The notes under the pieces: model-generated | What the model was told of the DNA's origin: nothing | Database searches by the model: none | What the model saw: only the letters and a program-made list of their open reading frames with translations | Part shown: piece by piece, positions 10,921 through 23,574 of the stretch | How positions within the stretch are numbered: the first letter of the stretch is position 1 | Layout of the letters: each line of letters starts with the position of its first letter | From: Triatoma infestans | Taxonomy: Eukaryota; Arthropoda; Insecta; Hemiptera; Reduviidae | Assembly: GCA_011037195.1 (NCBI GenBank) | Contig: JAAEAF010000205.1 | Coordinates: 186,001-250,000, forward strand | Length of the DNA: 64,000 nucleotides | Direction of reading: 5' to 3' | Made by a program: the position numbers and the translations under genes

Positions 10921-12627
10921 CTGTTAGGCATTTATCTGTGTAGATTATAAAACATTTTGTACTTTATTTGTTTAAGGAAAAATAAGAAGATTATTTCAAT
11001 TAGATTTTGGTTTAAAAAGATTACTTCCTCACACAAAACTTCGATATTTTTCGAAAAATAAATACAAATTAAAGGATCGAACAAGAATTCCTTAGTTCAC
11101 AATTAAAAATATCGCAGAAAACCGATTTAAGGAAAATGCAGCTTGATAGCACGAGTTTTTCGAGAATCATTTTTGTGATTTTTTTTTGTTTCTCGAAAAA
11201 GATACGCATATAAACATATTAGTATTATTTTCTTAAAGAGGGGCATTATTTTTTTGTGAAAAAATGGATTTTTGGTTTGTTCTGTGGCAGCTAAGACTTT
11301 AAGCTTCCATATTGTTAACCATTCCACCTCATGGTGAGAGTTAAGAGAAATATACATTCAGTAAAACTTTTAACTTTGGGGAAAACATTTTATCATTCAG
11401 AATGCTAAGAATTGCAGTGACCGGAAGTAGTATGTGTGTTTTACACAGCTGTTCATCCCACTAGTTTCCTATTTAGTTTACGAAAGTTAAATATTTCTTG
11501 AAAATGTTATAACATTCATTCAATCCGGGTATTCCCCCCTTTCTCTTCAATTTTACAGATATTATGAAACCACTTGATTTATTAAATAATTTATTATTAT
11601 TATTATGAAAACTTTTTTTTAAAAACTTATTATGCTATTAAACTGAAGATGTATTTGATGAGCTCTGCTAATGTTGAGAACACTTTACATGAGATAAATC
11701 ACGTTCGCTCTGCTACCTGGAATTGTCTCTGTAATTCTGAATCTGCAAATTGTTGTTTGTGATTTACATTTAAATCAGATATATCTCTTTGTAAAGTAAC
11801 GATATCAACAGGTTCTCATTAAAATTCGAAAAAATAATAAATATATTAAATTTTAAATTTAATATCAGCTTAACAGCTGATAATGATTGTTTTGTGATTT
11901 CATTGTTATTTGAAGACGCGTTCACAGAACCTGCGATAATTTGACCTTAATTTTGTAGGAGGTCTTTGTTGGTGCTGCGTGACGTGATTTGAAATTTTGG
12001 AAACACAGTTTTTTTTTTTTTTAATATTCTTATTAATAATTAAAAAAAAAATGACTTTGAAAGATACATACCCCATGAAATGATTGTTTTCCCAAACTCT
12101 AGTACCCTTGTACCAAAAGAAAATTCTACGTATCTTGTTAACCTGTGATGTTCTTTCTTTTTGCACAGAACAGAAATGTTTTATCTTTTTCCTTAAAAAA
12201 AAAATAAAACAAAACAAGAAAAACAGTTTTTCAAACTGAAAATTAGCAAACTCATTGAATGATATCGCACTGTATTCTTCTTATCTCTGTTTCATTTTTT
12301 TATCTATGAATTGGTATTTGTACATGTAGACGACATTCAATACGTAAATTGTTTTTATTTTATAGTTTTTCTGCTTTTGTTGTCAGAATTCTTTTTCAGG
12401 AAACATCAGATTAATAACATCTACGTCATGGGTTTATTAAAAATCATTTACAATAATTGTAAGACAAAATAAAGCGGTTCTGTAAAATTTGCGACATTGA
12501 GTTTTTTCATAGTACCTAATACATACTTTTTAGTTTCCCAGACTATGAAATAAACATTTCTTATTTCGAATTAGATAAAGCTCAAATATTGATTTTTCTA
12601 TTTGGATCAGTTTTCCGTATATTTTTT
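10921..12627. other. No gene recognised
   Basis: AT-rich. A CCGGAAGTAGT string near 11420 with GTGTTTTACACAG just after may be a relic of an H1 end, but it is too short to call. No coding evidence. Confidence 0.4.
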
Positions 12628-12752
12628 ACTTTCTCTTACTCCTAGTAAGAGGAAGTATTGTAATCGTGTCTAATTTTCGATTTCGATTTTTCACTCGAAA
12701 TTTCCGTTTTGAGGTCCCCTGCGTCCAAAAAAGTGGTTTTTAGAAAATGGTC

Positions 12753-12783
<31 letters not shown>

Positions 12784-13618
12784 TATGTGTGTGAATGTAT
12801 GTGAACAGCATAGCTCGAAAACGAACGAAACGAATCATACAACGTTCAAACTTGTAATTTCGTTTACGTATCACTATGGTATCTGAGAGTAAGTTATGTG
12901 TCAAAATTCCTCACCCGGAAATACCGCTTTACTAAATAATTTTTTCACTTTTTCGCGTATTTCTCGAAAACGGCTTCGAAGATTTTCTTCAAACTTGGTG
13001 TATCAACTACACATACAAAGAGCTACAACTTTTATTTAAAACATTTTTCTGGGAAAATTTATTTAAGGGCACTTTTTGGGGTAGGGGTGGGATTAAATTT
13101 ACCTCTAAAGTGCTATTTCAGTTTATCATACAATTCCGTCATCTAAATAATGTTAATTAGAATTAAATGTGCTGTTGAAATTTCGAGTTTAAAAAAAAAA
13201 TCGGATGACCGGAAGTGCTTTTTCGCACTTTTCTCAAAAATGGCTCGGACGATTTTCTTGAAACTACCTATATAAACTACACATCCAGAGATCTAGAACT
13301 CTTATTATTTAAAAATTCTTTGGAAAAATTCATTTAAGGGCACTTTTAAGGGAGGGGTGGGGTTATGCATTTTGTTTTGCTATCATAGTTGATTATACAA
13401 TTCTACAATCTAAACAAAATTAAGTAGAAATAAATAGATAACTAAAATTCCGAGTTATAAAAAAAAATTAGTAAACCGGAAGTACGCTTTTACTGAACAG
13501 TTTTTTTCAGTTTTCAGACGAATTTCATTAAATTTGTTACACTAACTATAAAATTTGACAGTTACAATAATTTTGTGAACTGGAGTAAGAGAAAATTGTG
13601 TGAGTGTTTCACACCAGA
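12628..13618 (+). mobile_element. H1 element, full-length copy (HINE/Helentron-like)
   Basis: It starts ACTTTCTCTTACTCCTAG and folds into a 13-bp near-perfect hairpin with AGTAAGAGGAAGT. A (TG)n run lies at about 12752-12778. Three CCGGAAGT/CCGGAAAT boxes follow in successive monomers (near 12914, 13211 and 13475). The right end reads GGAGTAAGAGAAAATTG, an inverted copy of the start, followed by a GTGTGA/TCACAC hairpin and CACCAGA, then poly(T). Helentron-associated elements (HINE, such as DINE-1) are known to have this combination of subterminal inverted repeats, microsatellite and 3' stem-loop. There is no coding capacity. Confidence 0.65.
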
Positions 13619-13639
13619 TTTTTTTTTTTTCGAAAGCAG

Positions 13640-14170
13640 TTTTCCTGATTTTTTTTAAAAACTTTTTTTATCTGAGTAAAATTACCTTTTGGTGGGAGTT
13701 TTGTGAATGCTTTCCCGTTCACTTTTCCACGAAGTTGCTATATTTAAGAAGAAATATACAGTTAAAAATGTATATCATATTAAAGATCAAATAAATGTTT
13801 TGTTTGAAATTGCGGCTATGTGAAGGCATTTGGTTAACTGGAAGAGCGGACATATAATTACTGGATAATTTTTCACTTCTTTGGGGAATTTTCTTGAAAA
13901 ACAACAACCATGATTTTGGGTAAAATTGTAATATTATCTAAATATTTTAAGGCTTATTCCTTTTTTCTTAATACTTTCTCCGGAAAAATTAACTTTAGGA
14001 GGATCTGAGGATCTGATAAAGTTACAGCATTAAGTTTACCATTATTTCTGTAAATTAAGGGAAATTAAACATTTTAGTAAACGTCCCCACTTCCAAGCAA
14101 GATTTGGCAAATTAGAACTTTAAAGAATTTAGTTACTTCTATGTCTTGCGAGTGTTTTACACAATTTTTT
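13640..14170 (+). repeat. H1-related element, strongly diverged copy
   Basis: This includes strings such as GGTTAACTGGAAGAGCGG, TTTTCACTTCTTTGGG, CTTTCTCCGGAAAAATTAAC and a terminal TGCGAGTGTTTTACACAATTTT (about 14147-14168) that parallels the H1 3' hairpin. It abuts the full-length copy on the left. Confidence 0.4.
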
Positions 14171-14480
14171 TTTTTAACAATATGTACACTTACTTCAGTT
14201 CTCATTGGAATAGTGAGATAAAAATCTATATTTGATCAGAAATTTCAATTAGTGGTAATTGGAAGAGGAAAATATATTTATTGAAGTTACCATAACTATG
14301 ACATTAAATTAATTGTATTTACACTGCAGACATAATTCAGTTTCAACAAACTTTAATATAATGAGAAATTCGCTAACAAACTGCAATATATGAGAAAGTG
14401 GTTAAATTGTTTCTCGCTAGATTTTTCTTCAAGAGAAAAACTTTCTACAAAATAGTTCAGGTCATTTTCTTTTTTTTTTT

Positions 14481-14588
14481 ACTTTCTCTTACGCCAAGTA
14501 AGAGAAAATATTGCGATCGTGCCGTATTTTTAAAATTGAATTTTCGCCGGATATATATATGTTCTGGAGGAAAAATTATTTTTATGTT

Positions 14589-14624
<36 letters not shown>

Positions 14625-14925
14625 CAAAATATCTCAAAAACGAAAAACTACAGGAAGTTCGAACATGGTATTCTGTTTAGATACTACTACCACATCTGAT
14701 ACGAAGATTTTGTTTTTTAGGCAAAAATCCATCAAGCGGAAGTACGACTTTTCTGAATTATTACTTTTCCGTTTTTCACTATTTTATTTGAAAACGGCTC
14801 CTACAATTTTTTTTTGTTTTAAACTTCGTATACTATTTACTAACATAAATACCTATCAATTTTTTATTTGATACATTTTCCCGGAAAAATTGATTTTTTT
14901 GGGGGGTTCTGGGGGAACAAAAGGA
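14481..14925 (+). mobile_element. H1 element, 5' half
   Basis: It begins ACTTTCTCTTACGCCAAGTA with the 5' hairpin preserved (CTCTTAC/GTAAGAG), then a (TG)n run at about 14594-14622, then AAGCGGAAGTACGACTTTTC and one monomer ending in TTTCCCGGAAAAATTG. The 3' two thirds are missing. Confidence 0.6.
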
Positions 14926-15910
14926 TGTTTGTTGAAAGAAAAATACTAAAAATAAAAGGATCTTGTGCATCCAAATAAACTTATATAGCAACGGACAACT
15001 TCCGTCTGCCAGATTGACTAGAATTATTTACATTTAACCAAGTTAAAGAAAATAAAATAGAAAATAAATACAGAATACAGAAGAGGAACTAAAGCTGAAA
15101 ACAAAAAATACCTTAATAATTAAATTCCTCAACCATGAAAATTGTCGATTGTTGGTAACGCTTAAGCTATTGAAATGTAATTGGTGTAGCACGAGTAGTT
15201 TAGTAAAAGGGCTTGTGTTTGTAAGTTTTAAGAGAGAGAAGTAATAAGAATAGTTAAGAAAACACTGGTAGATTAAATTAAATATATTCTTTAAAGACAT
15301 TTAAATGCTATTCAATAACACAGCAATATGTTTACTAATTTACTGAAATTAGTTGGAATGAACCCTTATGTTTTAACTTATATCTGGCACTGATTATAAG
15401 AGAGCGAAAAACAGGCGTTCTGCTTGAATCTATGTTTCAGACTGTCTTGAAAGAATGCCTTCTAATTGTTCGTTGAAATCCTTCCCTGTGAGAAGAAGGG
15501 GTAGACAATGCTAACAAGGTTCATGAACTCTTCCTGTAACTGTACTTCTTCTACCTGGGTTACCCTTTTTGCCAAGAAGCTTGCATTTTTCTCATAATTT
15601 TCTTCAATTAAAATAGATATAATTTCTTCATCACATTATGATAATATATCTGTATAGATTGTGTACCAGTTTTGGCCGCTTTTAGGGAACTTACAAATTC
15701 ATCTAATATTAAAACACATTTTCACATAACCAATGTTTTCTAAATTCAGTTAACGTTGCGTAGGTGGCAATATAGTAACTGATCTCGCACCTGGGAAGTC
15801 GTGAAACAGTGGATCCGAAGTGAGCTTGTACTATGTAATGATTTTGTAGTCGTTTTCAGGATTCTTATCTTTACTTCTATATAATATTAATATATATTAG
15901 CAACTTTAGT
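14926..15910. other. No gene recognised
   Basis: AT-rich spacer. No known repeat. Confidence 0.4.
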
Positions 15911-16150
15911 AAAATTCCAAATTTGAAGAAATCCGTCAACCGGAAGTGCGACTTTACAGTGGTAGTTTCTAAGTTTTTTTTGGAATTTTCTGGAAAATGC
16001 TTGAAATTTTCTTGAAGAAAAGCTTTCTTGTATAATCTTGAAATACTAACTGCACAGATATAAACGTATCAATTTTATATATGAAACCTTCTTTAAACAA
16101 AAAAGTCGTATTTTAGAGAGGTTTTGGCGGTCGCTTTATTACATTAGTTT
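15911..16150 (+). repeat. H1-related monomer, diverged
   Basis: This contains GAAATCCGTCAACCGGAAGTGCGACTTTAC and TTTTCTTGAAG followed by a monomer-like tail. It represents about one internal monomer without either element end. Confidence 0.45.
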
Positions 16151-17214
16151 TAAATTAATATTGCAACACATTGGGAAGTATTGTTGGCTGACATAGAAGG
16201 CGGCCATAATGTCCGTTCAGGTACATATGTATAACCCCCTCCAACTTATTTATGGTTAGCCCAAATAAATGTTAGTAAACATTGCAATTTTAAGGAAAAA
16301 ATATTTAATTAAATTGTGTATTAATTAACTGTATGATTAACTCGTGTGAATATTTCATGTCAAGTTCAGTTTTGTTTTATGCTAAAGTAAAAAGAAACAT
16401 TGTCGTGCCTTGACGTTTCTCAGGTTAACATGTCCGGTGGTCAAGGTCGCAGTATAGAATGCACCTGGATAACCTCTCCTCCTTCCCGGTTCTCTCGCCA
16501 CAGTCTTTGACTACCTGTCTGTGTCAAGTTATTAATACTACCAATTCTTTCTTCTTCTTCTTCCTACCTGATATGCTATAGAGTTGTAGTAGAGCTGTAT
16601 TGAAACAGTTAATAGTCAAGTCCCTGAATCTATCTGTGTATCTGCAATACGTTTACAAAATGCAGGTCATTTACCAGATTTTATACTCGTTCCTTGCGTT
16701 CATACAAATAATCCAAAATATAAATAAAGACATTTCTCAATTTTGTCATCTGTCAACCAACAATTTTGGGCATTTCTTATATTAGAATTACGTATATGAA
16801 AATGCATTACATATTTTAGTCTGTCCGAATTAAAATTCAATTAAATTAAATTAATTAAAATCTCTAAAACTATTAAAATTCATTGCTAATTAATTTAAAA
16901 AATGAAATAGCCCTTAATTTTGATTATAATGGAAGTGAGAAAGAGAGAGAATTAGAGAGAATGGATTTTAGAGAAATAAACTAGATGATATGTTGAACAC
17001 TGTATAATGAAAAGAATACATAAACCGTTAGAAATTTAAAATTATATAGAAGTTAGATAGCGAGAGACAGACTGGCTGAGTGATGAGAGAAGGTTGTAGG
17101 TTGCTGACTGGTTGTTAACTGGTCTTAAACTGTCCTTTACTGTACTGCTCTCGCTCTATTTATATGAATCGAATTGTCCCTTCCTTGTCTGGCGTAGGTG
17201 GAGATAACTAAAAT
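16151..17214. other. No gene recognised
   Basis: AT-rich, except for GC-richer blocks at about 16400-16560 and 17040-17210. The second has a TATA-like string (ATTTATATGAA) and repeated ACTGG strings and could be an LTR fragment, but no partner LTR is visible. Confidence 0.35.
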
Positions 17215-17840
17215 TTAAACTTTTATTGATGAACTTTTATTTGAATAATTTCTCTGGGAAAATTCATTTAAGGACAGTTATGGGCGAGAGGTGGTGTTAG
17301 GTTTTCAGCTAAAGTGCTATTTTAGTTTATTAGACAATTCTGTCATTTAAAAAATGTTAATTAGAATTAAATGTGTTGTTGAAATTCCGTGTTTGACAAC
17401 AATCGGATGACCGGAAGTGCGTTTACATTACCACTTTAGTAAATGATTTTTTTTCACTTTTTCGCGTATTTCTTAAAAATGGCTACACAAACAAAGATGA
17501 ACTACACATACAAAGATGTACAATTTTTATTAAAAACATTTCTCTGGGATAATTCATTTAAGGGCACTTTTAGGGGAGGAATTGGGTTATGTTTTTCTCT
17601 AAAGTGCTACAATAGTTGATTATACAATGCTATCATCCAAACAAAATTAATTAGAAATAAATTAATGGCCAAAATTCCGACTTACGAGAAAATTAGTAAA
17701 CCGGAAGTGCGCTTTTACTGAATACTTTGTTCAGTTTTCGACGAATTTCATTAAATTTGGTACCCTAACCATAAAATTTGTCAATTATAATTTTGAGAAC
17801 TGGAGTAAGAGAAAGTTATGTGAGTGTTTCACACCAGTTT
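17215..17840 (+). mobile_element. H1 element, 3' two thirds
   Basis: This contains two monomer boundaries (GACCGGAAGTGCG near 17410 and AACCGGAAGTGCGC near 17701) and an intact right end GGAGTAAGAGAAAGTTATGTGAG...CACACCAG. The 5' hairpin and TG run are missing, and one monomer has an internal deletion near 17485. Confidence 0.65.
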
Positions 17841-18644
17841 TTGTTTTTTTATATCCTTTTTTTCAATGTTTATATCGCACACATTATATTTTAAAATGTT
17901 TCCAATAAATGGGCATTTCTTGTTCTTTTTAAATTAGGCAATATATTTTTAGCCAATGAAATATATTTGTCAATGAAAATATCGGTTCGTCTGAATAGAT
18001 TTTTTATTAAAAAACAATCACAACAGTTTTCTAAAAACCCCAAAAACCCAAAAACTAAATCATTAATGTTGAAGAAAAAAAAAAATTATATGAATTCTGT
18101 CGCCTCCCTCCCCCACAGAATCTTTCACTTAAAATTAGAAATGATGTCATTTCATTTTCACTTTCTATTAACAGGAAAATTACGCTTAAATTACCGTCTG
18201 CGTTCATTAACAGAGAACATTTTGCACATAATGTTTTTTATTTTATTTTATTTTAAAAGAGTCATTATCTTATTTAAGACAAACAGTTTTAAAATTTTTT
18301 CCAACCATATTTAAAAAAAAAAAATAAAAAAAAAAAAAAAGATATAATTTCTTCGTTTACTAAATTTGTATTTTGACAGTTAAATAGCCTATTGTTTTTA
18401 AATGTTATTGCAATTAAAATTTATTACTGTAATAGAATCTTTCAAGGTAGTTTCTTCAGTAAAAGTTAATACTTTTTATTTTTATTGTAATTGCTTGTGT
18501 AAATAAAATTCCATAAAGTGATTTATCTCACGTTTAATAAATTATTTTATGAGTACTTATTCTCTTAATGGAAAATATGATAATTATTTATTTCATTATT
18601 AACATTAAAGTTTTTTTAATTTTTTTTTTTTTTTGTTATGTAAC
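17841..18644. other. AT-rich spacer
   Basis: There are A-rich runs at 18311-18340 and T-rich runs at 18612-18634. No gene recognised. Confidence 0.4.
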
Positions 18645-18684
18645 TAGTGTGAAAAAAATCACATAACTTTCTCTTATGGTAGTA
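18645..18684 (-). repeat. H1 3' terminus, isolated fragment
   Basis: TAGTGTGAAAAAAATCACAT followed by AACTTTCTCTTATGG is the reverse complement of an H1 right end (hairpin plus subterminal repeat). Nothing more of the element follows. Confidence 0.4.
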
Positions 18685-18894
18685 AAATAAAGGAGACCTT
18701 ATTTTTCTAGAGGAATTAACGTCCAATTACCAAATCAGGTGTCGCGGAAGGAGGCAGATAGCAACCAGACAATTACTTATTAATTACTCATATTAATTTT
18801 TATTTTTTCGGTTTTCCCCTGAATGAGGATTTTCTCACCAAACTAACCATCCTTATCCCCCTCTCCCTCAACTACATCATGATTAATCAAAACT

Positions 18895-19165
18895 TTTTAT
18901 TTTTCCCCTCCATGGATCTCTCTACAGAGCTTCTTCAAGTACCAGTCCATATCCTGTCATGTCCTTTTCTGTTATCTTTCTCCATTTTAATTTTTGTCTT
19001 ATCCTCCTTTTTTCCGAGGAGCATTTCATCACCTGTTTGGGGATTCTTTGCTCATCCATTCTGAATATATGGCCGAAACATTCCAATCGCCTTTCCGTTA
19101 TTCTCTGGAGGATATCCTTCTTTACATCCATAACCCTTGTTATTTCCTGACCGACCCTCCTCTCT
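18895..19165 (-). pseudogene. RTE/CR1-type non-LTR retrotransposon, RT C-terminal fragment
   Basis: The minus-strand frame reads ITRVMDVKKDILQRITERRLECFGHIFRMDEQRIPKQ, then KRRIRQKLKW, KDMTGYGLVLEEAL, a stop, and REIHGG. The LECFGHIxRM...RIPK block followed by KRRxGRPxxxW and EEAxDREKW is the usual end of RTE/BovB-like and related RT proteins in invertebrate genomes. The sequence is broken by a stop near the end, and the RT catalytic part and endonuclease are absent. Confidence 0.7.
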
Positions 19166-19199
19166 AATCTCTACTCATATTAATACAATAAATAACATC

Positions 19200-19545
19200 C
19201 AAGTCTAAGACCAGGAAAAAGAACCAATATCACAAATACACCTCAGTTTTGCCGTCCGCACCTCTCAGCTATCATGGCACCTGATAAAACAGTTGTAAAA
19301 TTGAAAAACACTTGAGTCTCCGGGTTGAGACCGCGTCATTGGTTTGCTAAAAACCAACGTTTCGCCCATGTTGCAATGAATCTCTTCAGTGTCGTTGATA
19401 CCTTGAAAAGCCAATAAGGCGAACCCAGAAACTCAAATGTTTTTCATGAAAATGGCCGCAGAAAACTAAAAGATCAATAATTATTGACAATTATTTTTTT
19501 TTTAATTAGGAATTTTTACTCAAAATTTAATTTGTCTTAGCAAAA
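19200..19545. other. Spacer with a degenerate CTGAAGA...GAAACGTTGG motif
   Basis: On the minus strand, CTGAAGAGATTC (19378-19389), GCGAAACGTTGG and a TTGGTTT/AAACCAA hairpin (19339-19357) occur in the order expected of a hammerhead. I find no stem I, and the cleavage triplet would read GAC. It is probably a relic of a Penelope-like or SINE tail. No gene. Confidence 0.3.
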
Positions 19546-19548
19546 ATT

Positions 19549-20418
19549 ATACTTATATCTATAGTGTAAATTATACTTATATCTATAGTGTAAAATATAC
19601 TTATATCTATAGTGTAAATTATACTTATATCTATAGTGTAAATTATACTTATATCTATAGTGTAAATTATACTTATATCTATAGTGTAAATTATACTTAT
19701 ATCTATAGTGTAAATTATACTTATATCTATAGTGTAAATTATACTTATATCTATAGTGTAAATTATACTTATATCTATAGTGTAAATTATACTTATATCT
19801 ATAGTGTAAATTATACTTATATCTATATCTATATAGTGGTGGACTATATAAGTATTTAGATAATTTACTAAATTTATTTAACTTTTATAAATTTAGATAA
19901 TTTAGATAATTTATAAATTTAGATAATTTAGATAATTTATAAATTTAGATAATTTAGATAATTTATAAATTTAGATAATTTAGATAATTTATAAATTTAG
20001 ATAATTTATAAATTTATCTAAATTTATTTAGATTATTTACTAAATTTAGATAAATTTATAAGGATAATTTACTTATATCTATAGTGTAAATTATACTTAT
20101 ATCTATAGTGTAAAATATACTTATATCTATAGTGTAAATTATACTTATATCATAGCGTAAAATTATACTAATCTATAGGGTAAATTATAAATATCTATAG
20201 TAACATTTATAAGTAATCTATAGTGTAAATATACTTATATCTTATAGTGTCAATTTACTTATCTATAGGTTGTAAAGTATAGTATATCTATAGTGTATAT
20301 CTATAGTGTAAATTATACTTATATCTATAGTGTAAATTATACTTATATCTATAGTGTAAATTATACTTATATCTATAGTGTAAATTATACTTATATCTAT
20401 ATCTATATAGTGGCGGAC
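19549..20418 (+). repeat. 24-bp minisatellite with an AT-rich core
   Basis: The unit is ATTATACTTATATCTATAGTGTAA. Eleven CTATAGTG boxes at an exact 24-bp spacing run from 19559 to 19799. A second block (20060-20410) starts and ends with regular units but has a degraded middle (about 20150-20300). Between the blocks, 19855-20065 is a separate array of AATTTAGATAATTTATA units. Both blocks end in ATCTATATCTATATAGTGG followed by a GGACTATATA string, which suggests duplication of the array end. Confidence 0.85.
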
Positions 20419-21529
20419 TATATATAAAATAGTAAATGTTGGTTAGCACAATTGTGATTACATTGTACTCCAGAAACCTAAAGAAGTCTTATCTTCTAAG
20501 TGCATGCTGACTCATTAACCTTTAAATCTTTAACAACGTCCAGACAGACAACCTCCCAATCTGTGGATGTCTGATGCGTTGTCGGCCACATGATTTCTCT
20601 TGCACGTTTCTTTTTTAGCCATATTATTTAATATATTAATATTTTATGACTTTTAGACACCAGTAATTGTAAAATTGAAAAAAAAGAAAAGGACTATGGA
20701 AGGTTTTATTGTGGCTTCATGTTCCATATGACTGCGCGATTACTATCAATATCGACATTAGAGCCCAAGATTGATTTTAGGGTAGGGATTTCTAAGGAGA
20801 CCTTAGATTGTGGCTAAATTTAAAAATCCAACATATATTTATTTAGTTATTTACATTAACGGGCAACATAAATAAACTATACCAACTAAACTATACTATT
20901 TATAAAAGACTATACCAACAGCACTGATAGATATCGTATATAACATAAATAATTGCACAAAATACAATTAACCAAAACAACAACCATTATACATCGATTA
21001 TAAACTATAAATAAGTACTACACGCAAGAAAAATCCTTAAAAATATTACACAGGTAGCAGAAGGAGCAAACATTGAATCGAAACAAAACAAAATCAAATA
21101 AAATCATGATAAAGTTATGATAATCCAATTATTCTTCCAATTGTAGTGGAATCAGATGTCTTGAAGAGGGTTATGATGCGATGAATGGTTGGGAGTTAGT
21201 CAGAGATTTTTAGAGAGTTGTCACTCGAAATATGAACTACTAATTTACGAAAATAGACTATATTTTAACAATAATTAAACGTTTGAAAAGATATAACTAC
21301 AATTAATTTAAAATGATTAAATGGTAACTAGAATGCACAACTATAATGATTGATGAATAAATATATGTTTAAATACTTAGTTAGGGACGCGCTCGCTATG
21401 TATGAACTGATGTCGTATATGACTGGTAGAATCCTGATGAAACGCTGATAAAATACTGAAGAATACTCATCCCCTCCTCCTGTGGAGAGACGTTTATATT
21501 GGCATCACTCACACATTGACAAGTGTGTA
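20419..21529. other. No gene recognised
   Basis: AT-rich spacer. The part 20820-21500 might be an old LTR-like segment, but no partner copy is visible. Confidence 0.35.
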
Positions 21530-21785
21530 ATTACGGGTCACACTAAAACATCTCTTGCCGTGTGTTGACCCTAGGTCTTGAATAGGTCGGTGACCAGTGT
21601 GGCAACAGATGATGGCGGTTATCAAAGGACTGTAGCCAGGTGGTCTTTTGAGTGTTTGTTGACCCTTGTATATCGGCCAGGTGGCTTCTGTACACTGACC
21701 GTATAATGACCCTTTTGAAAGGGTTTTAGCGGTGTGTCTTTGGCGGTCCCTTTGACCGTGCACTGACCGCGGCTCTTGACCTGAA
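21530..21785. other. GC-rich island with clustered TGACC boxes
   Basis: Eight copies of TGACC lie on the plus strand between 21566 and 21781 (at 21566, 21591, 21660, 21696, 21707, 21753, 21764 and 21777), with GGTCA at about 21537. The base composition contrasts sharply with the flanks. TGACC is the nuclear-receptor half-site complement, but a degenerate tandem repeat explains it equally well. The open frame on the minus strand here has no recognisable domain. Confidence 0.5.
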
Positions 21786-21989
21786 TAATAGCGACTGGCT
21801 GGCACCACTAGTTATAATTTTTGTAATTTAAAAATTATATCTTTTCCTTCTTGTTATCACTCCTTCTTGTAATCACATTACACAATCATTTTAGCTGACG
21901 TATTGAATGTAAAAGAGATTAGCATGTCTTAACAATTCTTAAAAGTGGTGAATGATATAAATAATTGGTTTGCGCGAAGTTTACTGAAA

Positions 21990-22310
21990 ATTATGGAAAT
22001 GGGTGGTTTTTAGAAAATGGTCTGTGTGTGTATGTGAACAGCAAGCTCAAAAACGAATAATCGTAGAAAGTTCAAACTTGATATTCCGATTAGGTATCAC
22101 CATGGGATCCGACAGTAGGTCATCTGTCAAAATTCCTCAACCGGAAGTACCACTTTAAAGAATGTTTTTTTTTTTCACTTTCTTGCTATTTCCTCAAAAA
22201 TGGCTCCGACGATTTTCTTCAAACTTTATGATATATCACCTACACATACAATGATCTACAATTTTTATTAATTACCTCTTAAACTGCTATTTCAGTTTAC
22301 AATTTTCGTT
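21990..22310 (+). repeat. H1 element, internal 5' part
   Basis: It begins GGTGGTTTTTAGAAAATGGTC, keeps a short TG run and ATGGGATCCGACAGT, carries CAACCGGAAGTACCACTTTA and one monomer, then fades into AT-rich sequence. Both element ends are missing. Confidence 0.6.
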
Positions 22311-23570
22311 ACAAACATAAAAGAATTAAGTATATCTTAAGTACCTAAGCTTTTATCTAAAATTCTCTTTTAAAATTTTATTTTTGTATTAGGTTTTTTG
22401 TTCGTCCTTTTCATAATAACCCTGCTTACTCTTTTATTTTGAATCTCAGTTAGAGTTATAGATCCTTTTCTGGCAATTTCATTATGTAAATATGTATTGG
22501 ACGTAAAATAAAGAATATTATTTTGATTGTATATATACGTAATTTTCTAATTACGTATATATATATATTTATAAACGTAAATATATATATATATTTACCA
22601 TTCTATTTAATTAAGCAATAAACAAGACGTATTCTTATCTGTAATTAAACTATTTTAAAAAAAGAGATCACTATGCGATAAAATTGCTTGCACTATCCCT
22701 CAATTGCACTATCATTAATAGATTGCTGACGTCTATATTTGTGATAATATTAATAACACTTATTAATCACATGTAATATATATATTATTGTTTTTAATTT
22801 GATAATTAATTATCGATAATGATTTTGATTTATTCTACTATACAGTGTTCCATCTTTCAATTAACTGCTTTAATTTTGTTTTCTATTTAATAGGAATTAC
22901 TTTTACATAAATATTGTATTTATTTTTGAATTATTAGGATAATTTAAAGATAATTATTTATTTATTTTTCTCTTGTAAAATTGCATCATATTCTCGGGTT
23001 ATCTAACTTTAGCCAAACCTGAAGGATAAATAACAAAAAATTACTTAGTCGGGTGGCGCCTGAGTTGTCACGAGGTTTGCCAGAAATTGATCGAAATAAG
23101 AGGGCCTCTCTTTCTTTCTTTCACAGCATGTGTTTTTTATGAATCTAAAATGTTTGTAACATCTTTCTAATTGTAATTAGTATTTATTAGTAGATGGAAT
23201 TTGATGTTATTATTTAGATTATTTTATTATAAGAATTTATATTATATTTTTCTATTTAATTCTTTTTATTTTATTCCAAAATTAAAAAAAAATAAAAAAT
23301 CTGGTATGAAACATTAATACTTACACTTGGAATTTTTACTAAAATTAGAGTTGCCCTTAACTTTAAACATAGTGGAGATGAGGGTGGGTACATTTTGATT
23401 CTCAGCCATAGCTGACAGTATTTGAATACCATTAAATTGTAGGTCAGAAGACAATGTTTCCATAACACTTGAAATCTTATTTAACAGATGCGTTAAAAGT
23501 GATACGTTTATATATTAGGCAATTTGCGTTTTGAGGAAATCGTTTGAGTGTTTTTTTTGAGAGAGAAAAT
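22311..23570. other. AT-rich spacer with palindromes
   Basis: At about 22532-22566 there is an inverted repeat TATATACGTAATT / AATTACGTATATA with a 4-nt loop. At about 22576-22600 there is a second palindrome around (TA)n. No gene recognised. Confidence 0.4.
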
Positions 23571-23574
23571 TACG

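Noticed and set aside
17967..18314. 115-codon open frame on the plus strand
   Set aside because: Lysine- and phenylalanine-rich product of low-complexity DNA, no domain.
19330..19395. Second hammerhead-like motif (minus strand: CTGAAGA ... GAAACGTTGG with a 7-bp hairpin)
   Set aside because: Core strings and a stem III-like hairpin are present, but there is no complementary stem I, stem II pairs poorly and the cleavage triplet would be GAC instead of NUH.
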